Assembly (NCBI RefSeq): GCF_036511935.1
Contig: NZ_AP028878.1
Span: 992,001 to 1,056,000 of the forward strand
Length of the DNA stretch: 64,000 nt
Direction: 5' to 3'
Source of the DNA: Marinobacter nanhaiticus D15-8W
Lineage (GTDB): Bacteria > Pseudomonadota > Gammaproteobacteria > Pseudomonadales > Oleiphilaceae
Program-made: the position numbers and the translations under genes
The notes under the pieces: generated by a model
What the model saw: only the letters and a program-made list of their open reading frames with translations
Database searches by the model: none
What the model was told of the DNA's origin: nothing
Part shown: piece after piece, positions 16,959 to 24,941 of the stretch
How the letters are laid out: every line of letters begins with the position of its first letter
How positions within the stretch are numbered: the stretch's first letter is position 1

Positions 16959-17864
16959 CTAACAGATCCGCCCCGGTTTATAGGGATTCACCTCGCCCGG
17001 TGGACGATGCCTCATACGCTTATACTCCCACTGGTACTGCTCGGGAATGGCCAGCACCGCCTGTTCGACTGAGGCGTTAAGGGCCGTTGCCGCGACCACG
17101 GGATCGCTATCGGCCATGCCTGGCTCGCATTCGCGGATGACGATCCGGAACCCTTTTGCGTTGGGCAAGCGCTCAGCATAGGTAAGCAATACTGCCGCAC
17201 CGGATTTCTGTAATAGCTTTGCGACCAACGTCATGGTGCGGACTTCCATGCCGAAGAAAGGGGCATAGGCGTTTGTCTTTCCTCGAGGGCTCTGGTCTGG
17301 CAGTATCCCGGCGACGCCGCCTTCCCGCAGCAGGGTTATAAGACGTGCGAGACCCCGACGGTCACCGCGAACCAGTTCTGACCCCAGCCGGCCACGCACC
17401 CGAATCATGTAATCTTCGAACTCTGGCCAGTGGGGCGGGCTGTAGAGAGCCGCCATTTTGTAGCGGGAGGAAAAATAGAGCCCCGCCAGTTCCCAATTAC
17501 CCAGGTGTGGTGCCAGCAGTATCAGGCCCTTGCTGTCTTCGCGGCTCCGTGTCAGCAATTCTTCACCTTCGACTTCCCGGACCAGGTCCAGGCAGCGCTC
17601 CACCGGCCACTCCCACATCAACGGGATCTCCATAATGGTTTGACCGGTCTGTTTCAGGCTTTTACGGGCCAGACGCTGGCGTTCAGGGGCCGGAAGGTCG
17701 GGGTACGCAATGCCCAGGTTGATTTCTGTGGCGTGGCGGGATCTCGTCGGGAACCACCACAACAGCAAACCGATAAAACTGCCCAACCCCTGGGCAATAT
17801 TGAGAGGCAGTTTGCCGGCGAGCTTGAGAATCCTGGTCAACAGGCTGATGCGTGACAGGGCCAT
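16959..17864 (-). CDS. LpxL/HtrB-family lipid A acyltransferase
   Basis: Acyl-ACP-dependent late acyltransferase that adds a secondary acyl chain to lipid A at the cytoplasmic face of the inner membrane. The 301-residue length is typical. An N-terminal hydrophobic segment (FIGLLLWWFP) anchors it, LLAPHLGNWELAGLY gives the catalytic HX4E motif (H120, E125), and GILPDQSPRGKTNAYAPFFG is the conserved second motif. Located downstream of the ligase-GT2 fusion's start on the same strand. A second family member lies at 22463-23425; which is LpxL and which LpxM cannot be settled from sequence alone. Confidence 0.9.
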   Translation of the reverse strand: MALSRISLLTRILKLAGKLPLNIAQGLGSFIGLLLWWFPTRSRHATEINLGIAYPDLPAPERQRLARKSLKQTGQTIMEIPLMWEWPVERCLDLVREVEGEELLTRSREDSKGLILLAPHLGNWELAGLYFSSRYKMAALYSPPHWPEFEDYMIRVRGRLGSELVRGDRRGLARLITLLREGGVAGILPDQSPRGKTNAYAPFFGMEVRTMTLVAKLLQKSGAAVLLTYAERLPNAKGFRIVIRECEPGMADSDPVVAATALNASVEQAVLAIPEQYQWEYKRMRHRPPGEVNPYKPGRIC

Positions 17865-18013
17865 GATCTTATTTTTTCAAGGAATTAGGATAGGGCGGCA
17901 AGCTACCACCATCGACCAGGACCGGCAAGGTCAGGGATGCCGCAATGTCGACTGTGGGGCTTGCAGTCACCATGGGTAGGGAAGAATGTGGGCGTTACCC
18001 AGTCTCTGTGTGC

Positions 18014-18667
18014 CTAGATCTTTTCAGCAGCCTCCCAGGCTCCCTGTCGCCCGTTCGCCTCCCACTCGACGCGCTTCCAGAAGCGCCGGATCTTGCGCTC
18101 GATATAGCGTTGTCTGTAAGCGGGAAGCGCGGCAAGTCGGGCCGGTATACCCGGTGCCCCCAGGCCATCTACCAGGTAAAGCTTGAGGTGGTCTTCGCGG
18201 GTAACCACGACGAGGTTGTGGGGTAGGAGGTTGCGCGTAAGAATGCCGGTTTCGCGCAGCCACCGACAGAAATCGTCGATCGCAGTCCGTATACAGCCAT
18301 TGACGCCGTGTCGTTTCAGATAGCTTTCAAGTGTGATGCCAGGCGCGCCATTGCTGTTGGTGATAAGCTCACTACTGTTTGCGGGACCCCGTGTCGTGGG
18401 GGCCTGGCCGTAGAAGCGGGGTAGGTGTGACCACACTTTCTCACCGCCATGTATGACCGCTGGTTGGTCGTAGGCAATTTGTTCCTGGAGATTGTCATTG
18501 ATACGGGATTTGCCGAGCATCTTCTTGTACCAGCGCTGTCGGGCAAAGCGTCGCTCGATGTTCTCCGGGTTGAGGATCTTTAGACAGCGACGGGGATCCT
18601 CGGGATGGATATAACAGAACCGGTTGTAGCCCGCGGCGAAAGGTTCCTGTTGACTGAGATCTATCAT
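18014..18667 (-). CDS. yrbL: YrbL family protein (PhoP regulatory network family)
   Basis: A 217-residue kinase-fold protein of the YrbL family, named for PhoP-controlled expression in enterics; biochemical role is not established. The N-terminus (QEPFAAGYNRFCYIHPEDPRRCLKI) and LTRNLLPHNLVVV closely match the E. coli YrbL layout, where the usual catalytic Asp is also absent. The metal-site region is LYLVDGLG. It is transcribed away from the SGNH hydrolase gene with a 50-bp divergent gap. Placement in an LPS locus suggests a role in envelope modification. Confidence 0.82.
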   Translation of the reverse strand: MIDLSQQEPFAAGYNRFCYIHPEDPRRCLKILNPENIERRFARQRWYKKMLGKSRINDNLQEQIAYDQPAVIHGGEKVWSHLPRFYGQAPTTRGPANSSELITNSNGAPGITLESYLKRHGVNGCIRTAIDDFCRWLRETGILTRNLLPHNLVVVTREDHLKLYLVDGLGAPGIPARLAALPAYRQRYIERKIRRFWKRVEWEANGRQGAWEAAEKI

Positions 18668-18717
18668 GGACAGTGTGTCGCTTTAGGGCGTTTTTCGCAG
18701 TAAATGGAGCGTTAGGG

Positions 18718-19425
18718 GTGACGGTACATCAATGTATAGCCTACGGTGATTGCAATACCGAAGGGATTCGCCGGTTCTCTGGTCGACTATGGGCGCAACG
18801 GGTGGCTGATGCCCTGGGGATGCCCCTGACCAACTGTGGCCACACCATGAGTACAACGCGCGAGCTGCGCCACTACGCTTCGGACTACCCACCCGACCAG
18901 TACCGCGTAGCGATGATACAGTACGGGCTTGTCGATTCCTGGTTGACCTTCCGTGGCGCGCCCTACGTACTCTACTATCCGGATTCGCCCAGACGGCGTA
19001 TTGCCCGCAAATTCGTCAAAAAACTGAAAAAGTGGGTGCGGCGTTTCCAGTTGCAGGAGCGCTTAGGCGCGGTAGAGCAGGTGCCCCTGGATGAATACCT
19101 CCGGTCCATAAAAGCTGTCGTCAAATCCGCCCCTTCGACCCTGTTCGTGCTGGTCGGCACCGCGCCCAATCTGAACGAAACGCGCAATCCACGCATCCGC
19201 CGGTATAACGCGGCGCTGAAGGAACTTGCCGGGCGCTGCGATAACACTCTCTACGTGAATGCCTTCGAGGATCTCTGGGCCCGGCGCGACGAAACCCTGA
19301 TGCCAGACGGTACCCACTTGACAGACGCGGGCCACACCGTCGTGGCGGAGAAGGTGATTAGCGTGCTTCGTCCGAGTCTGGCGTTGCTGCAGCGAGATGC
19401 TCATAGAACGCCACTGTCCGTCTGA
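18718..19425 (+). CDS. SGNH/GDSL-family hydrolase
   Basis: A 235-residue cytoplasmic-looking hydrolase of the SGNH fold. The first block is CIAYGDCNTEG, where the usual catalytic Ser of GDS is Cys (YGDC); later MIQYGLVDSW holds the Gly block region and PDGTHLTDAGHTVVAEK carries the catalytic Asp and His. GTG at 18718 is chosen because GGAG lies 8 nt upstream; the frame is open 15 codons further to a GTG at 18673. Its last 68 bp overlap the 3' end of the convergent GT4 gene. It may act on an acyl or acetyl group of the glycan, but the Cys replacement makes activity uncertain. Confidence 0.78.
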   Translation: MTVHQCIAYGDCNTEGIRRFSGRLWAQRVADALGMPLTNCGHTMSTTRELRHYASDYPPDQYRVAMIQYGLVDSWLTFRGAPYVLYYPDSPRRRIARKFVKKLKKWVRRFQLQERLGAVEQVPLDEYLRSIKAVVKSAPSTLFVLVGTAPNLNETRNPRIRRYNAALKELAGRCDNTLYVNAFEDLWARRDETLMPDGTHLTDAGHTVVAEKVISVLRPSLALLQRDAHRTPLSV

Positions 19426-20416
19426 CCATGGCGTCACAGGTCAGGGATTCCGCTGCCCGGGCAAAGGTTGGTGCCAGCGTCTCCCGTAGCGCAGGCAGGT
19501 CCGCGAGCGCTGAACTGAGGCAGGCTGCAAGATCGTCCGTTGAGAGTGATGCGGCGATGCAGCCCTCGGGCAGCCAGGTGCTGACACCGCTGACTGGCGT
19601 GGAGATGATAGGGCACTCGCTGAGCAGGGCTTCGACAAGGATGTAGGGAAAGCCCTCACGGTCGGAGCTGATTATGCAGAGATCTGCCTGCTTCAGCCAC
19701 GCCCTCACGTTGGTTTCATAACCGGGTAGTGTGGCACGATCCTCAAGGCCCAATTGCTTGACCTGCTTCTCAAGCTTCCCACGGGCACTCCCCTCGCCAA
19801 GGATAACCAACTGTCCGTGCCCCACTTCCTGGCTCCAGGCCCGTAGTAGGCGGTCAAAACCTTTCACCGGTTCCAATCGTCCTGCGGCCACGACCAGGGG
19901 GCGTTCTGTCGGCGGCTCGAACGCGGTGGTCGCGCTGAGGGGGAGTGTTGAGATGCCGTTGAAAATGACCGTCTTGTTCGGATGCTCCAGACTCTCGGCG
20001 ATATCGTCACTCACGGCGATGACGCCATCCAGCCTGGCAAAGGCCCGGTGGGAGGACTTGGTCCCGTGCAGCGTGCCGACATACATCGACTCTGTGGTGC
20101 CACGGCGCCGTTTCACATTGCTAAGCAGTTGCGCGGCCTTGTTGCCCTGCGCGTGACAGATATCGGGTTGGATTCGCCGCAACAAGCGCCGCAGGCGGAG
20201 GCCTAGCCAGGGGTGGCGTCGGCTGTACTGGACCGGGGCCGGGTGGAAATGACTGACATCCATAAACGGTTCCCGATAGTCCGCATCCGCCAGGACATGA
20301 ACCTCATGGCCGCTCTCGCTTAGCCCCCGGGCCAACTCCAGGGTGTGCTTTTCCATGCCGCCCCAGGTGGAGCCCGGTGTTGCCAACAGCAGGGCAATAC
20401 GGAGCGGGCGAGTCAT
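19358..20416 (-). CDS. Glycosyltransferase family 4
   Basis: Retaining GT-B glycosyltransferase of 352 residues. PGSTWGGMEKHTLELARGL is the acceptor-domain glycine loop, VVAAGRLEPVKGFDRLLRAW begins the donor domain, and SSDREGFPYILVEALLSECP carries the paired glutamates. The start ATG overlaps the stop of the upstream GT4 gene (ATGA). It is the last gene of a four-gene coupled cassette that begins with an LpxL-type acyltransferase. Its 3' end overlaps the convergent hydrolase gene by 68 bp. Confidence 0.9.
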   Translation of the reverse strand: MTRPLRIALLLATPGSTWGGMEKHTLELARGLSESGHEVHVLADADYREPFMDVSHFHPAPVQYSRRHPWLGLRLRRLLRRIQPDICHAQGNKAAQLLSNVKRRRGTTESMYVGTLHGTKSSHRAFARLDGVIAVSDDIAESLEHPNKTVIFNGISTLPLSATTAFEPPTERPLVVAAGRLEPVKGFDRLLRAWSQEVGHGQLVILGEGSARGKLEKQVKQLGLEDRATLPGYETNVRAWLKQADLCIISSDREGFPYILVEALLSECPIISTPVSGVSTWLPEGCIAASLSTDDLAACLSSALADLPALRETLAPTFARAAESLTCDAMVRRTVAFYEHLAAATPDSDEAR

Positions 20417-21531
20417 GACAGAGCCTTTCCATGTCGGGCAAGCACCTGGCGATAGACGGCCAGCGTGGCCTCGGTTTGTGCCTCGAGACGGAATCGCTCT
20501 GGGATCTCTAAGGCGGGCTCGCGCATGGTCAGTACGTCACTGGCTTTTGCGACAAAAGCATCGATATCGTCCGGTGGAACCAGGCCTTGGGGAAAGCATG
20601 CCCCGAGGGTTTCAGCTGCACCGCCGCGCTCAAAGGCGACGACCGGTGTGCCTGAAGCCAATGCCTCGGTCAGGGTGCGGCCAAAAGGTTCAGGCTTGGT
20701 CGACAGGTGGCAAACCAGATCTGCAAACAGGTAAAGCTCGTGCATATCACTGCGCTGCCCGAGAAAGGTTACATATCGATCAAGTTTAAGTGCTGTTCGC
20801 CGACTTTCCAGTTCCTGCATGAAGTATTGCTTGCCACCCTCAAGTCCCCCCACGATAACGCCATGCAGGTTGTCGTCCTGCCGGACCAGGCGGGCCATGA
20901 CATCGAGGAAGGTTAGTTGGCCTTTCCAGCGCGATAGCCGGCCGGGCATCAACAGGATTTTTCGATCTCGCAGCTGTGGATGCTCCTGAAGCAGTTGCCG
21001 ACGCCAATCCGGATCCAGCGGCATGTCGCGGAACGTCCGGGTATTCACGCCGCGCTGGATCACCGTGATGCGCTCATCCTCGACCTTATAGGCGTCGATG
21101 ATGTAGTTGCGGACGCATTCGGACACCGCGATCAGGTGCTCGGCTTTGGCCATCACCGCGCTGTACGGATTTACGGAATACATACCGTGGAAGGTGCTGA
21201 TCAGCACCGGCCGGTCGTCGACGGGTAGACCTTTCCATGCCAGGTAGACGATCCAGGCCGGCATGCGGGAACGAATATGTACCACGTCCGGACGTAGTTC
21301 CCGCAGCAACCGGCGGACCGGAAGGATCTGGCCCAGTGAGGCCAGGGATTTGCGGTGGATCGGCCGGCTGACGTGGTGGCTCCCCTCGGATTCAAGTTGT
21401 TCGGCCATGGGGCCGCCGGCGGAAAGTACGTAGGATTCATGGCCGCGCCTGACCAGTTCGGCGGCCAGCTCGACGGTGCCCCGCTCAACGCCACCGCTAT
21501 GCAGCGCGGGTAAGACCTGGAGCACCTTCAC
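20413..21531 (-). CDS. Glycosyltransferase family 4
   Basis: Retaining GT-B glycosyltransferase of 372 residues. VKVLQVLPALHSGGVERGTV opens the acceptor domain; LLMPGRLSRWKGQLTFLDVM and STKPEPFGRTLTEALASGTP mark the donor domain, whose motif reads E-P-F-G-R-T-L-T-E. Start is GTG at 21531, chosen because it forms a GTGA overlap with the upstream ELM1-family gene; the frame stays open to 21585 within that gene. Downstream it overlaps the next GT4 by 4 bp. Likely core or outer-core transferase. Confidence 0.9.
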   Translation of the reverse strand: MKVLQVLPALHSGGVERGTVELAAELVRRGHESYVLSAGGPMAEQLESEGSHHVSRPIHRKSLASLGQILPVRRLLRELRPDVVHIRSRMPAWIVYLAWKGLPVDDRPVLISTFHGMYSVNPYSAVMAKAEHLIAVSECVRNYIIDAYKVEDERITVIQRGVNTRTFRDMPLDPDWRRQLLQEHPQLRDRKILLMPGRLSRWKGQLTFLDVMARLVRQDDNLHGVIVGGLEGGKQYFMQELESRRTALKLDRYVTFLGQRSDMHELYLFADLVCHLSTKPEPFGRTLTEALASGTPVVAFERGGAAETLGACFPQGLVPPDDIDAFVAKASDVLTMREPALEIPERFRLEAQTEATLAVYRQVLARHGKALS

Positions 21532-22466
21532 TGGGCGCTTCTCCAGCGCTCTAGAAGCCAACGGGCGGCGCGATCGGCTTCCCACAGCGCCTTCGGTCTG
21601 GGCGAATTGTCCCCCATGATCGCCTCTGCGGCTTCAATATGGCCGACGCGTCCATTTCGCCTTAGCGTTTCAACGCCCCGCGCTACCCGACTGTACGGCT
21701 TTGCGGCCAGATCGAAGAGCGCGGTGGGGATGCCCGCGGTAAGCGATTCGTAGACCATCGAGACGCTGTCCGGTGTGATCCAGGCTGCCCGGCAACCCGC
21801 CAGGGTGTGGGCGAGCCAGTTGGCGTGGGTTTCCCGGTGGTCACGGAAGAGCAGGTTCGGGCCGGCGCGGCGCGAAAGGGCATCGATCATCTCGACCGGC
21901 GTTCTCCGGCTTGATGAGACCGTCCAGCGCCACTGCGGGTAGCGTTGGCACAGATGGTCGACCTGTTGCAGAACCGCGTCCCCATTCCAATTGAAATGTT
22001 TCGATGGCCCGCCGACGAGGATCAAAGCGTGGTGTTTATTGGTCAGGTGCGCCATCGGGGTTTGGGTGTTGAGAACGCCTTGGGTGACGAGCGTGTCTCG
22101 ATCTTCCTCGACACCATCATGGGCGGGAATGATGCGGCTTTTGACCCAACCCTTCGGAAAGGACGGCCGCATGAGTATTGCGGTATGGGCACTCCGTTTG
22201 CGACGTAGGGACGCCAGCAGGCGGTGCGTCTGGCTACCGGCGCCAATGATGAGGTCGGGTTTGATGTAGGGCTCCGGGGTTTCGAGAGTGGGCGGGAGGC
22301 CCAGAAGAAATCGCCAGAGGGACACTTTGGTCGTGGTGCAGTCGATCCAGAAAATCTGGGCGTTGGCCCTGGCGTTCAGCCGGTTACCGAGCCCCTTGAG
22401 CTGGACCTGGTGACCGCGTCGGTCATCATGGAGTAGCCAGACAACGGGCGCCAGTTCTGGCGTCAT
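21528..22466 (-). CDS. ELM1/DUF1022 family protein
   Basis: A 312-residue protein of the family named after plant mitochondrial fission factor ELM1. In bacteria it is found with LPS genes and is predicted to have a GT-B-like fold. PVVWLLHDDRRGHQVQLKGL opens the protein; ALILVGGPSKHFNWN and WITPDSVSMVYESLTAGIP resemble a nucleotide-sugar donor site. The start ATG overlaps the acyltransferase stop (ATGA), and the stop overlaps the next GT4 start (GTGA). I infer a glycosyltransferase role on the lipid A-core; no enzymatic activity is established to my knowledge. Confidence 0.82.
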   Translation of the reverse strand: MTPELAPVVWLLHDDRRGHQVQLKGLGNRLNARANAQIFWIDCTTTKVSLWRFLLGLPPTLETPEPYIKPDLIIGAGSQTHRLLASLRRKRSAHTAILMRPSFPKGWVKSRIIPAHDGVEEDRDTLVTQGVLNTQTPMAHLTNKHHALILVGGPSKHFNWNGDAVLQQVDHLCQRYPQWRWTVSSSRRTPVEMIDALSRRAGPNLLFRDHRETHANWLAHTLAGCRAAWITPDSVSMVYESLTAGIPTALFDLAAKPYSRVARGVETLRRNGRVGHIEAAEAIMGDNSPRPKALWEADRAARWLLERWRSAQ

Positions 22467-23425
22467 GTGGTTTTCCTGCGATACAGGTCTGGATCATCTT
22501 TTGAGGGGCGAGTCTTGAATCGCCGGTGCATCCACAGATATTGATCGGGGCAACGACGAATCTCGTTCTCGATGACTTGGTTCACCCGGGTAGCGTCCGC
22601 CAGGTCGTCGCCTGACGGGAAGTGCGTCAGCGGGGCATGGAAATAGATGTCATAACCGATCTCCCCTTCACGGCGAAAATGACTGAACGGGACCACGGCG
22701 CAGCCACTGCGTTCGGCAATACGGGCCGTAGCGGTAATGCTGGCGGCGGGTACGTTAAAGAAAGGCGCGAAGACGATGCCCTTGCGGCCGTAATCCTGAT
22801 CCGTCGCGTACCAGACGATACGATTTTGCTTGAGGCGCCGGAACAGACCACGCAGGTCCTTGCTGTTTAGGGCGACGCCGTATCGTTGTTCTCGGGAACG
22901 GGTCATCACGGCGTTCATCAGCGCGTTGTTGTGGTCGCGCTGCATAACGTCGGCTTCGATAAACATGGTGACCAGGCTGCCGCCGAGATCGAGCGTACTG
23001 TAGTGGCCGCCAAGCAACAGGATGCCTTTCCCCTCCGCCAGGCCAGCATCCACATGCTCCAGGCCATGTACCCGGGTCAGGTGACGCAAGGACTCGGGAT
23101 TGCGAAACCAGGCCAGTCCGATCTCCATGATGCCGATGCCATTGGAGTGGAAGGATTTGCGTACCAGTGCTTCTCGTTCTGCAGGGCTCAACTCCGGGAA
23201 GCATAGTTCGATGTTCACACGGGTGATGTGCTTGCGGCTCCCAAGGGTGCGATAGGCCAGTTCGCCGAGGATGACACCGGTGCGCCACTGGACACGCATC
23301 GGCAGCTTGGCGAGTAGCCATATAAACCCGATGACGAGCCACGTGCCCCACCATCGTGGATGCAGGTAATGGGAAAGCTGGGTGTCGCGCACGCGGGTGC
23401 GTTTCTTTGACTTCGACTGACTCAC
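22463..23425 (-). CDS. LpxL-family lipid A acyltransferase (second copy)
   Basis: Late lipid A acyltransferase of about 320 residues. A hydrophobic N-terminal anchor (GTWLVIGFIWLLAKLP) is followed by LLLGGHYSTLDLGGSL with the catalytic HX4D motif, then WYATDQDYGRKGIVFAPFFN as the conserved second motif. GTG at 23425 is chosen as the start since the residues encoded upstream (to 23572) look non-conserved; GTG at 23452 is an alternative. It is the first gene of a coupled cassette with the ELM1-like and two GT4 genes, and is divergent from waaA. With the HX4E copy at 16959 it suggests two secondary acyl additions. Confidence 0.85.
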   Translation of the reverse strand: MSQSKSKKRTRVRDTQLSHYLHPRWWGTWLVIGFIWLLAKLPMRVQWRTGVILGELAYRTLGSRKHITRVNIELCFPELSPAEREALVRKSFHSNGIGIMEIGLAWFRNPESLRHLTRVHGLEHVDAGLAEGKGILLLGGHYSTLDLGGSLVTMFIEADVMQRDHNNALMNAVMTRSREQRYGVALNSKDLRGLFRRLKQNRIVWYATDQDYGRKGIVFAPFFNVPAASITATARIAERSGCAVVPFSHFRREGEIGYDIYFHAPLTHFPSGDDLADATRVNQVIENEIRRCPDQYLWMHRRFKTRPSKDDPDLYRRKTT

Positions 23426-23633
23426 GATATGCTCAGGCTGATGATTTTGCACAAGTCTATCAGCAAATGGCGCGTTGATAAGGGCGATTGTCCAGTCTTG
23501 CTGACGAGACCATTCTGCGGGCGGTATACCCATCGCGCGTGGGCTAAGTCTCCGTGAACCATTGCGACACATTGGGACGTAACTCGCCTTGTGATGCGCT
23601 AGAATGCGCGCAGTTTTTCGTACTGGAGCACCG

Positions 23634-24893
23634 ATGGTTCACTATCTCTACTCGTTTGTCTTTCGGCTGATCCTGCCCTTTTTGCTGATTCGCTTGTGGT
23701 GGATCGGTCGTCGCTCTCCGGAGTTGCTGGCCCACTGGCAGGACCGGCTCGGGCTGATTCCGGACACAGGCAAGCCAGTGATCTGGGTACACGCGGTGTC
23801 CGTCGGGGAGACTATCGCCGCGGCCCCCCTGGTCAAGGCATTGTTGGCCCGCCGCCCGCACGCTAATATCCTGATGACCGCGATGACGGCCACAGGGCGT
23901 GCCCGGGCAAAAGCGCTTTTCGGAGACGCGGTGACCTATGCCTATTCCCCCTACGACTCGCCTGGGTCGGTCAGGCGTTTTCTGAAACGGGCCCATCCCC
24001 AGGCGCTGGTCGTTATGGAAACCGAACTCTGGCCCAACATGATTAGCCGGACAGCTGCCGCGGGTGTGCCGATCTTCCTGATCAATGCGCGGCTCTCCGA
24101 ACGTTCGGCCAGGGGCTACCAGCGGGTCAGCGGACTGGTTCGGTCACTCCTGGGCAAGCTCAACTGGATTGCTGCCCAGGCAGACAGCGACGCACGGCGA
24201 TTCGTTGCCATCGGCGCTGCTGAGGATCAGGTCTCGGTGACCGGCAGTATCAAGTTCGATGTGGATGTGACCGATGCACTGCGGGCCGATGCCAGGGCGC
24301 TACGTTCGCAACTGGGGCGTGAACGCCGGGTCTGGATCGCCGCCAGTACGCACGAGGGCGAAGATCAGCAAATTCTCGATGCTCACAGCGACATCCTGCA
24401 AAAACATCCAGACGCTCTGCTCATCCTGGTTCCCCGTCATCCGGAACGCTTTGACGACGTTGCTGCATTGGTACGTCAGCAAGGACTCAGTATGCTGCGT
24501 CGATCCGCAGACAAGGCCAGCGATGCCAGCCAGGTATACCTTGGCGACACCATGGGCGAGCTTATGATGCTCTATGGCGTGGCCGATCTGGCCTTCGTCG
24601 GTGGTTCGCTCATCGAGCGCGGTGGTCATAATCCGCTAGAGCCCGCTGCTTGGGCGATGCCGGTGGCCACCGGGCCGCACGTGTTCAATTTTGCGGATAT
24701 CTACGAGCGGCTCGATCGTGGAGGCGGGGTGGTAAAAGCCCTCGATGCGTCGACCCTTGCCGCCGCGGTTAACCAGTGTTTCGACGACCCGGAGCGAGCC
24801 GGAACGCTAGGCAGGAACGCACTGGCAGTCGTGGATGCCAATCGGGGTGCGCTTGAGCGCGTAGTGGACGGCATCCTGCAGAAGCTGGACTAG
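23634..24893 (+). CDS. waaA: Kdo transferase
   Basis: WaaA (KdtA) transfers Kdo from CMP-Kdo to the lipid A precursor at the inner membrane. The 419-residue length is typical. An N-terminal membrane anchor (FVFRLILPFLLIRLWWIG) precedes WVHAVSVGETIAA with the catalytic Glu (E59); METELWPNM, RHPERFDDV and GGHNPLEPAAWAMPVATGPH are family motifs. ATG at 23634 follows GGAG by 6 nt; the frame is open to 23604. Whether it adds one or two Kdo residues is not readable, but the nearby kdkA favours at least one phosphorylated Kdo. It ends in a hairpin that contains its stop codon. Confidence 0.95.
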   Translation: MVHYLYSFVFRLILPFLLIRLWWIGRRSPELLAHWQDRLGLIPDTGKPVIWVHAVSVGETIAAAPLVKALLARRPHANILMTAMTATGRARAKALFGDAVTYAYSPYDSPGSVRRFLKRAHPQALVVMETELWPNMISRTAAAGVPIFLINARLSERSARGYQRVSGLVRSLLGKLNWIAAQADSDARRFVAIGAAEDQVSVTGSIKFDVDVTDALRADARALRSQLGRERRVWIAASTHEGEDQQILDAHSDILQKHPDALLILVPRHPERFDDVAALVRQQGLSMLRRSADKASDASQVYLGDTMGELMMLYGVADLAFVGGSLIERGGHNPLEPAAWAMPVATGPHVFNFADIYERLDRGGGVVKALDASTLAAAVNQCFDDPERAGTLGRNALAVVDANRGALERVVDGILQKLD

Positions 24894-24910
24894 TAGAGCT
24901 TCTGCAGGAT
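24873..24910. terminator. Stem-loop spanning the waaA stop codon
   Basis: A perfect 14-bp inverted repeat (ATCCTGCAGAAGCT / AGCTTCTGCAGGAT) with a 10-nt loop. The left arm encodes the last codons of waaA and the loop carries its TAG stop. It lies between the convergent waaA and tolC genes and probably acts as a terminator in both directions, although no T tract follows. Confidence 0.6.
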
Positions 24911-24941
24911 GAGGCGTTGCTTGGAAGAATGATTGGGTTGA

